NCBI GenBank assembly: GCA_013339895.1
Contig: JABACO010000014.1
Span: 3,026,625-3,090,624, forward strand
Source: Ephydatia muelleri
Taxonomy: Eukaryota; Porifera; Demospongiae; Spongillida; Spongillidae
Direction of reading: 5' to 3'
Length of the DNA stretch: 64,000 bases
Shown piece by piece: positions 37,911 to 52,300 of this stretch (positions are counted from its first letter, which is position 1; each line of letters begins with the position of its first letter). The position numbers were made by a program, and so were the translations under genes. The notes beneath the pieces were generated by a model. The model worked only from the letters and a program-made list of their open reading frames with translations. It ran no database searches and had not been told where the DNA came from.

Positions 37911-40900
37911 TGAAGGGGATGTCTTTACTTTGCAAAGAATTGGATGAAGGGAGAATATTGTATAATGGATGGATCCCTCACAGTTCAGACAACACTGAAA
38001 AGTTAGTCTGGTGGGGGTGACATCAATGTACAGTTAATTTCAATGCAGGCTGTTTCATACACAACTGCCAGTTCAAAATGGTCATTCTGGACTTCTAATT
38101 GTTAGTGTTGCTAGCTTGCATGAATTCCTCATGCAACATTATGTCATTTTGTTCAGCATTTATTCTTCTTCAGCAACATCATTAATTGATTCTAGTTGCA
38201 TAATTCATGTATACTGTATATGGGCAAGGAGTAAACAACCTTGCCATCTGCTTGCACTGTATTGTTGTATCAGTATAGTTTCAGACATGTATGGTACATA
38301 TGTATTTACTCCGAATCTTGATAAGGACCAGTTAAGTAATTACTGAATAATAAATACAGTCCGGCCCTTATCAAAATGCAATGGTATTGTCCATATCCTG
38401 TCTCTCCAAACATACTTCTCCCTGGGTGCCATGAACCTCATGTTGCAGAAATGGATAGGTTGAATTTGCCAATTGCATTTCTCTGCATCAGATAGCTTGG
38501 AGGGTGAGAGTGTTGTAGCCTTCTTCATCCCTGAATGCAACAAACCTTGATAGCCATGTCTTCAGTTTCAGGTTCATCTACTGACCTAGTATCCTCCCAC
38601 CAACCTCTGAGGGGAGTCCACCTTAACCCCATCTCAACTCCAATGAGTGATGAAGTAGTAATCAGAAGCTTTGACCCATCACAAGGTGGTGCGCGGGCTG
38701 TTTGCAACCACATGACGATGACAGACATTGTGGCTGAGGAATTCGCTGAGCCCATGTCAGCATGTCCGCATACAGCTAGGAGCAGGCTGTAACCTAACAC
38801 CTGATCACAGCCAACAGACATCCTCATCCCTCACAGGTGCATGGAAAACCAACAGGACCTGTCTGCTACACCACACCCCTAAGCATAATCATTCTATCAA
38901 AAGTGGGTGTGACAGTTAGTAAGTGCAGCTGCCACAGAGAACAGAAAGCATAACAAAACAAACACCTTACATTTGGGCAGTTTGGAGTGGGTATGTGTTC
39001 TTGTGTGGTAGCAGTGTCTTACGGAGCCTTGGGCACAGTAGACTAGCAATGACTTCTCTAAACTGGCCTCCCACCGTAGGGAAATTTGAAGTCCTCTGTA
39101 GTGCAGGACATCTGTGGCAGGTTAAAGCTACATCTTGTTAGGGTCAACTCAACTGCCATCCTTTCACACTCCTAATGCAAGCACACATCATATTTGCATG
39201 GTCATTCATGTTGGTACTGATATGTAATCTTATTTGTATAATCTTGGTACAGGATCTTAACGCAGTTATTTAAAATACTGTATAATTTGCGCGCATCGAT
39301 ATGCTTTCCAGCTAATAGATGAGTCCCATTCCTACGCATATTTTGTAGAGTGATTAAGATAAAAGAATTGTATAGTGAGCAAAGGTTTTACATTAATCTG
39401 TATAACTCAGGATTGAAATTAATTAGTGCTAGATATTTTACATGCAATACAGTAGTTAAGCAAATATTATTAATTCAGTTAGATTAAGCAGTTCAGTAAA
39501 TATATCAAAACTCTTATAAATAAGCATATTTAAAACCTTCAAAGTTATATTCAAGTTTAAGGTAAGAAGACCTAACTAACTTTGTTCAAGTTGAACAAGA
39601 TATGAATATGCAACAGAGCAAGCAGAGATAATTTCAAGTTACCACAGTGGTTCAGTAGTAATTGATTAAAGTTTAATGTATTAAAATAATATTTTGCCTA
39701 TTTCCAGATTGCTGATTTCCAGATTATAAATTGGAGGGAATCTAGAGGAAGTGAACTGAACATGGATGGACAAATTTATTACAGTGATGGTTCTGAAAGG
39801 CTGTATTATAATATTCAAACAGCAGGAGTGGAGGTCAATACCTGGTGTGTGGAAGTTTGATCTTAGAGTGTGTAAGGGGGAAAAAAAAAAGTGTTGTTGG
39901 ATGTACAAGAGATGTGTTATATTTTGACGAGGCTCAGCCTGGAAGAAGGTACACCAATGATTCAGAAATGTAAGCATCCAACTGTGATAAGCATCAGAAG
40001 TGGTCTAGTGGTGATGGGAGAAACATTCAATGGAATTGTAGAGTAAAGTTTGCAACAGTGGTATAGGTCATTCGTACTCAGGAAAGGATAATACTAGGAA
40101 ATATCATATCTTCGACATTGTCAACGCACATTCATAATAGGTGCGGTATGCCACAGGATCCAGGATTCGGTGAGCCAATAGTTCAGAATAGAGATGTCAA
40201 GAAGCTAAAATGAAAGAAATACACTGATTAAAAAGTTTCTTAAGTTTACATCGTCATCAAGAACTGGAAAGAAATACACTACACTATATCACGCAGTTCC
40301 ATACGCGATGCACAGATATGCCATACGACTGTGTGACAGAACAATACTGTGGTAAATATATGTGCATACATGTACGAGTAGGTAAGTGCAGAGAGTGTGT
40401 CCTTGTTCCATTAACAGTACCATGCAGTCAGACTACTTCCGACTGGTTTAGATGGCTGAACTACTTGTGTAATAATGGATTTCCTCTTTACCTTATGCAT
40501 AGTCCTGTGTGTGCATTTAAGCATTTCTTTGATCGTAATTTTGCTTTCTCATTAAAGTAGTTGGTCTTGCTTATCACATGTGTGCGCACATCAGCTACAG
40601 CAAGTGGGAGAGAGTGCAGTTGGTGGGAGAGAGGTGATGGGGGATGCAAGATAAATCAAGTGGCGAGAACGGAAGGGGGTCTGGGGCAAGCGTACAGTGC
40701 AGATCTCACAATATTGTGAAGAACTGGCCAAAAAGGGTCATATTCCAGAAATGGATCACGAACACCGAACTCTTAACACATCCGCTGAGTAATAATGCAT
40801 GGAGTGAAGCAGCGAGTATACGTGTGGCTGTCAACTATTAAATGTTCACTGTCATGGGAAGGAAGAATGGACTCGTCCTGGTCAATGTGGGCGTGCTAGA

Positions 40901-42779
40901 ATGTCACGTTTCACTGTTCTCTACCCTTAGTGGGTTAAGAGTAAAAAAATTACTTTTTCACGTGTTTGTTGCTGGAGAATAATTAATGAATAAAATAATC
41001 CGACTAGGTCCTTTGTTGTATCTTTCTGCTTAGCTAGATATTAACATTCTCAGAACAGCTGTGGCTTCGTTCACTCCTCTGAAGCACGGCAAATAAAAAC
41101 GATGATGGGCGGTCGCCGAACCATGAATATGGTTACACAAAAAAAGTAGCGGCATTTAAATTAGCTAGTCGACGTCCTTTCTATTGCTATTCCGGAGCCC
41201 CTCTTGCTTTTTCTTCTGTTTCCTAAAAATAGATGCAAGTGTATTCTATATTTCAATAACACAACGCGCTGTAACAAACCTCTCTGCTCCATTTGCGCAC
41301 GTGATGCATAATCATTAACGGTGGTCCTAACACGAGAAATGAAATGCAAGCGAATTCAACAGGCGGAGGAATCTGTCAAAATGTGAAATAGAATATCGAT
41401 ATTCGCAAAGGTACATACATTATAGCAGCTAATATTAAGCTATACAATACAATGAGAGCCGCATGCAAGTTCTAAACAAATACAAAATACAAAGCACCTT
41501 TTGTGACCTTGATTCATCAGGTTCATTTGCCAATGCTCAAAACGTCACATCATGTGACTCTGACCTTTGTATGTTTGCAATCAAAAGATCACGAACTCAC
41601 ATACATATACCGAAATATATTGAACCTCACGCAAGCATAGATGCACAACACATGGAAGATGTACCGAGTTCGCTTGCAATATCCAATACAAGCTCATGGA
41701 TAATTACTTTACATAATCTCTGCTTCTAGCGACATACATATGCGGCACATGAAGATGCACCTTTGCAAAGATGTCCCACGAATGCTTCGGCTTGTAGCCT
41801 TGAATACTCGTCTCTTTTGCTCTGAACACTGTCTCGGGAGCAAATCTTGTAAACGAACGCCACATGGTGATCGATGTTTTGGGACGTGATATAATTCACA
41901 ATTTACTAATTTGTCAATGGCGCACGCTAAATAAATAAATGGCTGCAAATTAAGTGCCACGCATGCGTTAGTTATCCGGCAACAAATGTGGTTTATTGTT
42001 GATGCATGGGACACTACTGAGGTCGCCAAAAGTGGAATAGGCTTATGTCTTCATATTTAACATCGTACGTGTGGTGCTTGTATAAATGGAATACGCGCGA
42101 CCAGATTAAATAAACCGACACCTAACTGAATTCTTTATGCACTACGTACATACTAGATACCGCATTATGTACTTGACACATGCTAGGAGCACAGTGGCGA
42201 ATCCAGTATTTGTAGGAGGGGTGCGCTGAGTGAACAGATTGTTACGGCATTGCTATTATTCGCCCAAACAAAAAAAAAAAAACAAACAAATCCCAAAAAA
42301 AAAAAACAAAAACACTTCGCTGGAGGCCATGGAATCAGTCCTAGCGTGTCGGTGTGCGAGTCTGACAGACATTCCTTAAAGGTAATTCGTCCTCTAACTT
42401 ACGCGCGCGAAGCCGGAAGCTTTAAGGTAACTGCATTAGAAAAGATCGCTTCTATAGGGTGCGTCTCTTCCTTTATCCCCACACGATGTGAGGGCGGGGT
42501 TACTTTGGCGCGGAGCTTCAGCTCAGTGTCAGGTGATATAAAAATGACTAAAGCTAATTCAAAAGATACTTGGGCGCTTCTCCTCGTGCATCAGTATTCC
42601 TGCATAGTGGGTAAAGTATTACATTCATGTGCCTGTACCCTAAGCTGCATGTTCAGATGATGGTATTTAATTAAGTGCACAGTTAAATAATAAGTTGAAT
42701 AATTAATAATCTATAGCACATGTCTCTCGAGTTGAAACACGTGTACAAATTTTATGATAGATTCCTGCATCACATCAGG
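37077..42779. other. Long stretch without a recognisable gene
   Basis: Downstream of the USP stop I see a (GT)n run at ~37853-37907, short open frames around 38530-38920 and possible exon-like frames near 39700-40060. None has a family match or a convincing splice set. A-rich tracts occur at ~42268-42313. The line near 42190 (GTGGCGAATCCAGTATTTG) looks like a common invertebrate repeat end. Confidence 0.5.
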
Positions 42780-45460
42780 ATGAAAACAACATATTCAAAT
42801 TACATGTGCATTACACCTTAATATACAAAGGTAATGTTTAATTACATAGAAGTCCTATTCTACATATAAACGACACTTGTTCAACACCTAAACATGCTGC
42901 AGGAATACAGCGTTCTTATTTGAAGCACTGCAGTAATGCCAAATTTTTATTTTCAGTAATCTTTAGTTCACGTTCCATGCTATCCAAATCTGATTGTATA
43001 CAACGTGAATAACTTGCACAGTTATCTATTTTGCGTTCATAATCCCGAACAGCTTCTCTTGCCTCCTGTGTATATACCTCTGTATACACAAACGCTGCCA
43101 CTGCATCTCCGGTCATTAATAATGATATTCCTACAGTGAATGGAGCAAGAACTAATCCAGTTACACCAATTCCAGCTGCCCAAGCTCTAACGTTATCCCA
43201 TTTGCTTATCTCCTCTTTTTTCAGGTCCTTGTACCTGACCAGATCAGTTCTAATTCTCACCTTTCAACTCATTTTTTATATGTATTGTTGGTCATCCATT
43301 GTAAGTTCACTGCACTTTGTATGATTTTCGTCAGCAGTTGACACAATGGAGGAGAGCGTTTTTAAAGACTCATAAGTATGGATTAAAAGAACTTTCTTCT
43401 TCGATCTCAGTTGCTCCAACTTTGCAATACGAACTTCCAGCTGTTTATAATAAGGTTCATTGAAATACGTTTTGGCCTCATTCAATTCAAACTGTAATTT
43501 TCTTTCTAAAAAAAACCAAATTTACATAGTGCTCTTTCACCTTCTGGGATGCTTGTCTCAATTGTTCAACAAGGGCAATAATCTGTCCAATTTTCCAGCT
43601 ATGCTTAGTTTTAACATGTATTCTTCATCTCGTTTTGATTTCCAATAATTTGCACCTTCTTTAACTTCTCTAAGAAATTCATCATTTGATTTCTGAAGCC
43701 TTTGCCTAACTTCATGCATTTTTCTTGCAATTTCTTGTCAACTGAATCAAAGGATTTTAAAACTGCCTCTATATTTGATTGATCCTTTGAAATGGTTGGG
43801 AAGTTAAATATTTATTTTTCTGCAATGAGATGTTGAGCTCCATATGAAGCTCTTTCTTCCTCTTCTTCCTTCACTAGCTCAGTGTGTTTGCTAACAATGA
43901 TACAGCCCAGGTTCAGGTCTCTTGCTTAGAGCATCAATTAACAGCTTCCACGATGCTTCTGGCCATTTTAGCGACAGCTGCAACAGATCCTGCAAAACAG
44001 CAGTTGCGTGCTTTTGGTCAAGAGTGTCAGCTTCCTCCTTAGAAAATGAAAGTGATATTTGTAATTCTTTCCACAAAGAGCCTCCTTCAGCACCAATGAT
44101 TTGCATAATATTCTCAATGTGGAGGGTTAAATCATCTGAACTATCCAAGTCTTCATTAAAATTCTGTAAATATACAAATGGAAAAGAAATCTAATCAAAG
44201 CAAGAAATTTTTTCAAAGGATCTCAGAGTAAATGAAGAGCTGTACTTTATCAGCATAACTGTTGTTAGATACACGATGGTGTTCCTATGAAAATGTGCAA
44301 AAGGATTGCCTTTTAGGTGTTAGGTTCCATGGTTTAGTTATAATATCAAAGCATGGTCACTCATAATGGAACACTTTCAATTAGATGTATAGTGCTACAT
44401 ATCAGTGGTGAACTATTTTAAGCATGCAGAGTGTTTTGCTTGCAGCTAAAGGAAGCAGAACATCCAAAATTCAGTATGCACTAATATTTGATGTCTATTG
44501 GTAAAGGCTAAATCCTAGATGGTGCATATAGGTGGTAAGTAATTTTGCACATCTTAGTGAACGTGTATTTCACACACAAATGGACATCGTTCAAGGTTTG
44601 CAGCCACAATAATTTAGATGTACGCCTGTGATGGTTAAACCGTTATAAACACTACTATCCCTTTGCGTCAGAATACACATTTATGAAGATATATGCAAAT
44701 AACATCACTTACACCATTTATATGCAACATCTAAGCATATTTGGCCTTTCCCATTATTTAAAACATAATTATCATATAAATAATACATATTCACTTTCCA
44801 TGACTAAATTATAAAAAAGGTGCATATGTCTTGTGTTTTATAATTTTTTTTGGGCTAATTTGATCAGGCTAGCCTAGCTGCTGTACATTTTATATATGCA
44901 CCAGAATATACTGCCATTGAATACTTCTACTGATGCACAATTATTACACACAGCAGACCTACAATGTTAGTAGATTGGCTATTTCATCTGACTGAATTTT
45001 CATACTCTAATAGAGGATAATGCTGCTTGAGAGAACTCATTGCTGCATATGGAGTCCTTCAAATATTGTCCATCTGTAGTCACCAATTAACATCAGTATT
45101 ATTTCTGAATAAGATACATTTGTACTAACACTATACAGCTTGAACACATAACTCTATGGTACTAGAGATGCCACAATACATGTGCATTCACCCAATTGTG
45201 TAGCTCACAAATTGTTCAAATTGTTTCACTTACCCCAGCTGTTATCGAAGCCATATTGATAGGGTGTCTCTGTTGAAACAGCATCATAATTAAGAATATC
45301 ATCACCAGGAGTTACTCCCCCCTCCTGGCCCCCCATTTGGTACCATATGGAGTGTGCAGATTAAGTGCATTAAACTGTACATGAGACAAATTTGTTACTC
45401 TGGTCCTTTCTTTATATGCATCTGGATCATGCAAAGTAAAACATCTGATCCACCTTGAAA
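42780..45460. repeat. Segmental duplication, unit A
   Basis: Aligns in the same orientation with 56030-58360, including intron and flanks (shared AAAAGGATTGCCTTTTA and GAAGCCATATTGATA). Copy A shows more small indels. Confidence 0.8.
42916..45254 (-). pseudogene. Death / coiled-coil / APOL-like hairpin gene, copy A
   Basis: Exon 1 (45254-45234) gives MASITAG. After an intron, exon 2 starts near 44165 with NFNEDLDSSDD and encodes a Death-like domain (LWKELQISLSFSKEEADTLD, PEASWKLLIDALSK). A Lys/Glu-rich coiled coil follows, then a hydrophobic hairpin (GIGVTGLVLAPFTVGISLLM) and a cationic tail ending at 42916. The LAPFTxGISL hairpin resembles the membrane-inserting part of apolipoprotein L. 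Such a layout would suit a membrane-acting effector recruited by Death-domain partners; that is inference. This copy looks broken, with about four interruptions spread through the coiled coil. Its relative at 56.2-58.2 kb has the same exon plan and similar intron sequence, so both arose by segmental duplication of genomic DNA. Confidence 0.7.
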
Positions 45461-45538
45461 ATCAGACCATGCACACTGCAGTGGCACCATCAAAAAGCCC
45501 TACTCAGATTGAGTGCTAAATCTAAATCTTTTAAAATA

Positions 45539-45762
45539 TGGGACCATTTCCGTGAAAAGGGACTTAGCACATATATTATAAGATTTCCAGTACCCGCAAT
45601 AAAAATGCAATGCTTGTGTTGAAATGTATGGCTAACAAATACTCCGATTCTCAGTGCATAAAAAGCAATGTGTAGAGGACATTTCAGACTTCTAGAATAT
45701 CTAAAATTTAAATCTTGAAAAAAAAAACATGTGTTAGGTCTACTTTCGCGGAAACAATCCCA
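45539..45762. mobile_element. 224-bp MITE with TA target duplication
   Basis: Ends TGGGACCATTTCCGTGAAAA and, inverted, TGGGATTGTTTCCGCGAAAG, flanked by TA on both sides (45537-38 and 45763-64), as in Tc1/mariner-type insertions. It lies 20 bp before the giant element with the same terminal sequence. Confidence 0.85.
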
Positions 45763-47599
45763 TACATGTATAATTATAATTATATGGGATCGTTTCCGCG
45801 AAAAGGGACCTAGTGCATATTATAACATTTGTTATAAAAGTGCCTTATGTTTAAATCGCTGTAACTCCCGAACGGTACACGCTATCGACTTCCTATTTTC
45901 ATCACGTCATACTACACCATTTCAGTATGTAAAGGTATATTTTGGCGTCTTGCACAAACTCTGTGCCGACGTTACGAGATCCGATAGCCCATGGGGTTCA
46001 AAAACGCTACATCTTCAGGTAGGAGCGTCCAAATCGTTTTAAATTCGGTGTGTACGTAGAGGGGTCCTGTCACTATTGAGTTGTTCTTTTTACTTTATCC
46101 GTTACGGAGATATACCTATGCAAAGTTAATGCACATTTCCAGCTCGATTCGCACAATTATTGCATGCAGCCCGCGTTCCAGTCTCCCAATCCACAATAAC
46201 TTTCTTTGTTCCGCCCATTCTCCACCCATACTCTGCCTAAAACGAAGCTAGCCGTTCGCAACACCCATGCAGCGACAATTCAAAGAAGAAGAAGAAGAAG
46301 AAGAAGACGTCTCGCTTGGCAAGACGATCGTACCAAATTAATGATTGAGTCGAATGGTTAATTGCAGTAATCTTGCGCCTCCCACGTCGCAGATGGCCGA
46401 ATTCAACATGGCTCGCGTAAGGCTATACATGTATTTGCTACGCACTTGCATCATCCTCTAGTCATGCAATAAAGCTTTCCTATTTACTGTAGCCCTTGCT
46501 AAAATTCTTGTCACACCCACTCAGTTACGCTTGCAATATCGACTTTCAGCTCACGCATAGTACATGAACATCAGTGCACTCATGCTGGCTCACACACCTT
46601 TATGCATTTGTGCACACACTTGCATTGTTGTGTATATAAACCTGTACACCATCGTATGACATATTCTTATGCACAACATTCACGAATACAGTACTTGTGG
46701 CACACACAATAAACCAGTCTGATGATGACTGATGACACACTCTCACACCACATGCACGTGCATTCTACCATTTAACTGTGTGCATTTTTGAGGGGGGTTA
46801 TGTACTGAGCTTCTGTACTCTCTTAGTTTAATCCTTGGCATTGTTGCCTGTAGAAGCATTCCTTATAACAACTCCTCTCTGTACGGGCTGAGTTTCCCAT
46901 ATAGATGGTTCTTCATACATGACATAGAGCCCTCACATGTACATAGGTATGTGGCGACATATAGGATTGGCCCACTGTACGTGCATCATGTCCCCAAAGG
47001 ATTGGTCCTCTATGTGTGCATAGTTACCATAGGATTGATCATTTGTACGTACATCATGTCTTCATAGTCCTCTAGAGGTACACATACATTGTACATGTTG
47101 CAAAGAATAACTGTATTTTACTGCAACATGTGTAGAGTTTTTTAAAAGTTCCTACGCACTCACATCATCTTTGGTCAGTGGAGAAACGTGTAATAAAGCT
47201 TTCCTATTTGTCGTTTTGCTCATCTGCTCATCATTCTTTATACCCCCCCCCCCCCTCCCCCACTCAGCTATGTGGCATCTGTACCACTTCACAGTAACTT
47301 TGGCCTCCTGTTGCCCACGCAATTTTCAGCTCACACAGAGGTACATGAATTTGCCCTAAGGTAGAGTTTAGGTACAGGTGTAGTTTAATGCACATGACCA
47401 GTCTATGTCATAGTATTACTAAGCTTTCTTTGGGTACTAGGTACAGTGCATGTCCGCTGCTGAGGCTGAGATGTAAGCATATGTTTCTACAGATGCATTC
47501 AATGAATGATCCTAACTAATCTTGGCATTAGTGCTCAATGCAGGGTGTCTTACCCCTAAAACCCTTATCCAATCAAAAATCATCCCAAACTGTTGTTGA

Positions 47600-49340
47600 T
47601 ATGTTCACAGGTTCGCATCCATATAAAAGTAATTTCATGTGTGCAGCACTCCAGTCATAGCCTTGACTACGGCTCAGTTGACCAACTCCTTCCCCTATTA
47701 GATGACGGGTTGCTAGTTGGCCAGGTGGCTAAGAAGGGCAGCACCAGGCGACAAGTTACAGATCTCAGCTCCTGGATGGAAGCCTGGAACATATTGCATT
47801 CAGATTGCGCCCAAACTGCTCTTGAGCTGGTGAAGTACCAACACATAATCTGCCAGCTCTTCGCACCTGATGGCAGCAGCCTTGAGGTATGACAGCTCTT
47901 TTGGCAGGCCGCAGCTATGGACAAGCTGCATAACCTCCGCTGGGATGTGTTGAAGGAGGACGTGCTGGTGTGGTGTGTCTCACATCAGCCCTTTCATGCA
48001 TGGCAACAGCCAGTTCCAAGCAGGCTCACCACCACACCAGCAGGCACTACTCCACCATCTGGTGCACATGGAGCGAGTCACCCACAGGTGCTGGGTCCCA
48101 GGCTGTGGTGGAGAGCACTCTGCCAAGGCCTGGCCATGTGCTGCACCAGTATCCCCGTGATCTCCAGAGAGTTCACACCACTCTATGACCAGTTAAGTCA
48201 CACTACTCTATGCCCAGTGAACTCACACCACTCTACGACTAGCAAGCTCACACCACTATACGACCAGCGAGCTCACACCATTCTATGACTAGCGAACTCA
48301 CACCACTCTACAAACAGCGAGCTCACACCATTCTATGACTAGCAAGCTCACACCACTCTACGACCAGCAAGCTCACACCACTCTATGACCAGCAAGCTCA
48401 CACCACTCTATGATCAGTGAAACTCACACCACTCTATGACCAGCGAGCTCACACCATTCTACGACTAGCAAGCTCACACCACTCTACAACAGCGAGCTCA
48501 CACCACTCTACGACCAGTGAGCTCACACCACTCTATGACCAGTGAGCTCACATCACTCTACGACCAGTGAGCTCACACCACTCTACGACCAGTGAGCTCA
48601 CACCACTCTACGACCAGTGAGCTCACATCACTCTACGACCAGAATTCACACCGATCTGTGACCAGCGAGCTCACACCACTCTACGACCAGAATTCACACC
48701 GATCTGTGACCAGTGAGTTCACACCACTCTACGACCAGAATTCACACCGATCTGTGACCAGCGAGCTCACACCACTCTACGACCAGAATTCACACCGATC
48801 TGTGACCAGTGAGCTCACACCACTCTACGACCAGAATTCACACCGATCTGTGACCAGCGAGTTCACATCACTCTACGACCAGAATTCACACCGATCTGTG
48901 ACCAGCGAGCTCACACCACTCTACAACCAATGAGCTCACACCACTCTACGACCAGTGGAACTCACACCACTCTACAAACAGCGAGCTCACACCACTCTAT
49001 GACCAGCGAGCTCACACCACTCTATGACCAGTGGAACTCACACCACTCTATGACCAGTGAGCTCACACCACTCTACGGATCAGTGAGCTCACACCCCTGT
49101 ACAACCAGTGAGCTCACACCCCTGTACGACCAGTGAGCTCACACCCCTGTACGATCAGTGAGCTCACACCCCTGTACGATCAGTGAGCTCACACCCCTGT
49201 ACGACCAGTGAGCTCACACCAGCGAATTCACACTACTCTACAACTCACACCACTCTATGACACTCTAACTTTAACCACAACTTACGCCTTCACCCTGACA
49301 AGGCCTGGGTTACCTGGCTGCTTGACGGCATTGGCATACA
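47600..49340 (+). mobile_element. YR (DIRS/Ngaro-like) retroelement fossil nested in the foldback arm
   Basis: About 47640-48130 resembles the Gag-like region of the element at 60796-64000 (for example LKEDVLVWCV). About 49230-49340 resembles the stretch at ~62125-62180 just before its reverse transcriptase. The two remnants are separated by a satellite. It is broken, with several interruptions, and older than the end-of-window copy. Confidence 0.7.
48160..49230. repeat. ~25-bp satellite, about 40 copies
   Basis: Units of GAGCTCACACCACTCTACGA plus CCAGT. A higher-order variant with GAATTCACACCGATCTGTGA alternates at 48640-48920. The array lies between the two halves of the YR fossil. Confidence 0.93.
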
Positions 49341-49382
49341 CTGACTCTGTTTCTCCGCTTAAATCATGCAACCTATCCACAG

Positions 49383-49489
<107 letters not shown>

Positions 49490-50653
49490 CACTTACACAT
49501 ATATACATGTGGCACAAACAATAACACTCTAATGATGGTACAGTGAATGTGTTCTCTGCACATGTATTCTTGATCTATTCTATTGAACAGCTCATGAGGG
49601 ACATACATGTAGGTACACATCACGCACACTGTAGTGTCCCATAGGACTGGTCCTTTGTACATATATCATATCCCAATAGGACTGCTTGAGACAATTAAAG
49701 AGAATAGAGGACAAGTCATAAGGGATTCCATGGGTCAGCATGTAAGAGGCTTTTTTATTTTTTATGTTTTTCTTAGAGAGGTGCAGAGTTGGATAATGAA
49801 TATTAAACTTTAACTTGCTACTTATGTCTGTGTAAACCTACCACGGGGCCCTGACCTACCACAATCTGCAGGATAGGGTAGCTACAATAAAATTCATTGC
49901 CACAGGCCATGCAGGAACAACACAGCCCATGCAGAACCATCGCCCTTCAAAAAATTAATAATAATAAACTTTACATGCGTGGTGTACCGTGAAGAGGCAG
50001 CACACAGTGTTGCAGGTCACACTAGTTGTATGCAGGGAATGAAGTGAGTGTTCAAGTACTCCTAGAATGATATAGCAAGAGCGGAATGGGAAGCACAATA
50101 CTTTGTACTAATTGTGAGAAGGCTAGGCCAGGAACAGTGGAGTGCAATAACACTCGTTGAATTCCCTGCATTCAAACTTATTTACTAGTGATGCAACATT
50201 GTACTGTTGGCCTGTAAGGTTAGACTGTTACCTTTGGCGATGAATATTATTGTACCTACCTATCATTGCAGATTGTGGTGGGTCAGGGCCCTTGGTAAGT
50301 TTACACAGACATACCTTAGCAAGCTAGTAAACAATTTCATTATTCTGCTGTTGCCAGACTCCCAAACGCTTTTACAGGTGAAACATAGAGTGCTTGATGA
50401 TGAGTGTAACTGAGGGAAAAAGTATACTTTTAGAGAAGACTACAAGCAACAATGCAAAGGAAAACCACAGTGAGTACGAAAGCAGGGTACAGAAATTGAG
50501 AATAGAATGATTTGCCTCTTAATTTGTTCATCGAATAGAACGCTGTGCAGAGGAAACGTTCAGAGGCAGACCTTACACTTGAATGTATTTGAATGTACCA
50601 TCATTATTAGAGTGTGTTATAATGTTGCCATATGTGTCAAGGTGCATAAGTGT

Positions 50654-50702
<49 letters not shown>

Positions 50703-51789
50703 ATGTGTGTGTGTGTGTGTGTGCAAGTGATGTGCTCAAGTATTGTACAGTGCTATTTGCACAACGTATACACCTGCATAAGGGTGTGTGAACCAGTATG
50801 AGGGCATGCATGTTCATGCACTCCATATGGTGTGGGCAAAAAGAGACTTGAAGTCAGCATAAGCAGCAATAGTTGAGGCATAAAGAATGATGAGAAGTTG
50901 AGCAAGTTGAGAAAGCGTTATGCAGAATAAGAAAGCTTTATTACACACTTCTCTACTAGAGAAAGATTATGTGAGTGCATAGGAATATATAGGCATGTTG
51001 TGGTAAATATAGTGCTATTCTTTGCACATGCATGTATACAGTGATGTACAGTGTATGCAAGCACAAAGGACCAAACCAATGGGACACAGAGGATCAATAT
51101 ACAGGGACAAAATGTACATACAAAGGACCAATCATATGGGCCTATGGGGACACAATGCATGTACACATGAACAATCCTATAGGGACACGAGGTACCTGTG
51201 TGTACAAAGGACCAACCCTACGGGGATCGTATGCACAAATAGAGGACCAATCCTATGAGCACACGATGCACGTACAGTTGTCCAATCCTATGGGACGCTG
51301 CATGTAGCTACACCTACTAATGTACATGTGAGAGCTCTATGTCAGGTACGAAGAACCATTTATATGGGAAACCCAGCCTGCACAAAGAGGAGTTGTTATA
51401 AGGAATGCTTCGGCAACAATGCAGGGAAAAACGAAGAGAGTGGTACAGAAGCTCAGTACATAAACCCACTCAATGCACACAGTTAAATGGAATAGATCCT
51501 GTGCATGTGACAAAGTGTGGTGTAAAAGTGTGTCATCATCATCAGACTGGTTTATTGTGTGCCACATGTACTGTACGTGAGTGTTGTGCATAAGAATATG
51601 CCATACGATGGTGTACACGCAACAATTCAAGTGTGTGCACAAGTGCAGGAGACTGTGTGAGCCAGCATGGGTGCATGTTCATGTATTATGCATGAGCTGA
51701 AAATTGTAAATACAACCGATGTCATTGGGCTATTCCATAAAATAATTGTACACCCCTACTGATGACCCAAAAAAGTTGTCCAGAGGGGG

Positions 51790-52300
51790 TCCAATGGTAA
51801 TGTCCTAGGGGGATGTTCTATTGCAGTGAGATGAGACCAGAGGTGGGTCCAATGGCAATGATGGCAATGTCCTAGGGGTGTCGCACAGTGAGATGTGTCC
51901 GGAAGGGTTTCAAAGGTAATGCTCTAGGAGGTATCCTACATCAGGATGTGTCCAGAGGGGGTTCAATGGTAATGTCCTAGGGGGGTATCCTACATCAGGA
52001 TGTGTCCAGAGGGGGTTCAATGGCAATGTACTAGGGGGGTGTCCTACATCGAGATGTGTCCAGAGGGGGTTCAATGGTAATGTCCTAAGGGCGTGTCCTA
52101 CATCGAGATGTGTCCAGAGAGGGTTCAATGGTAATGTCCTAAGGGGGTATCCTACATCAGGTTGTGTCCAGAGGGGGTTCAATGGTAATGTCCTAAGGGG
52201 GTATCCTACATCAGGTTGTGTCCAGAGGGGGTTCAATGGTAATGTACAGGGAAGTGTGTCCAGAGGGGGTCCAAAATAAATGTCCTGGGGGGGTATGGTG
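51790..52300. repeat. ~60-bp minisatellite, about 8 copies
   Basis: Units with GTGTCCAGAGGGGGTTCAAT and GGTAATGTCCTAAGGGGG then TATCCTACATCAGG, present in the right arm only. Confidence 0.9.

Noticed and set aside
39700-40060. Exon-like frames downstream of the USP gene
   Set aside because: Frames are short and no consistent splice set or known domain was found.
48160-49230. Regular spacing of repeats as a CRISPR-like array
   Set aside because: Units are contiguous without unique spacers, in animal DNA; it is a satellite.
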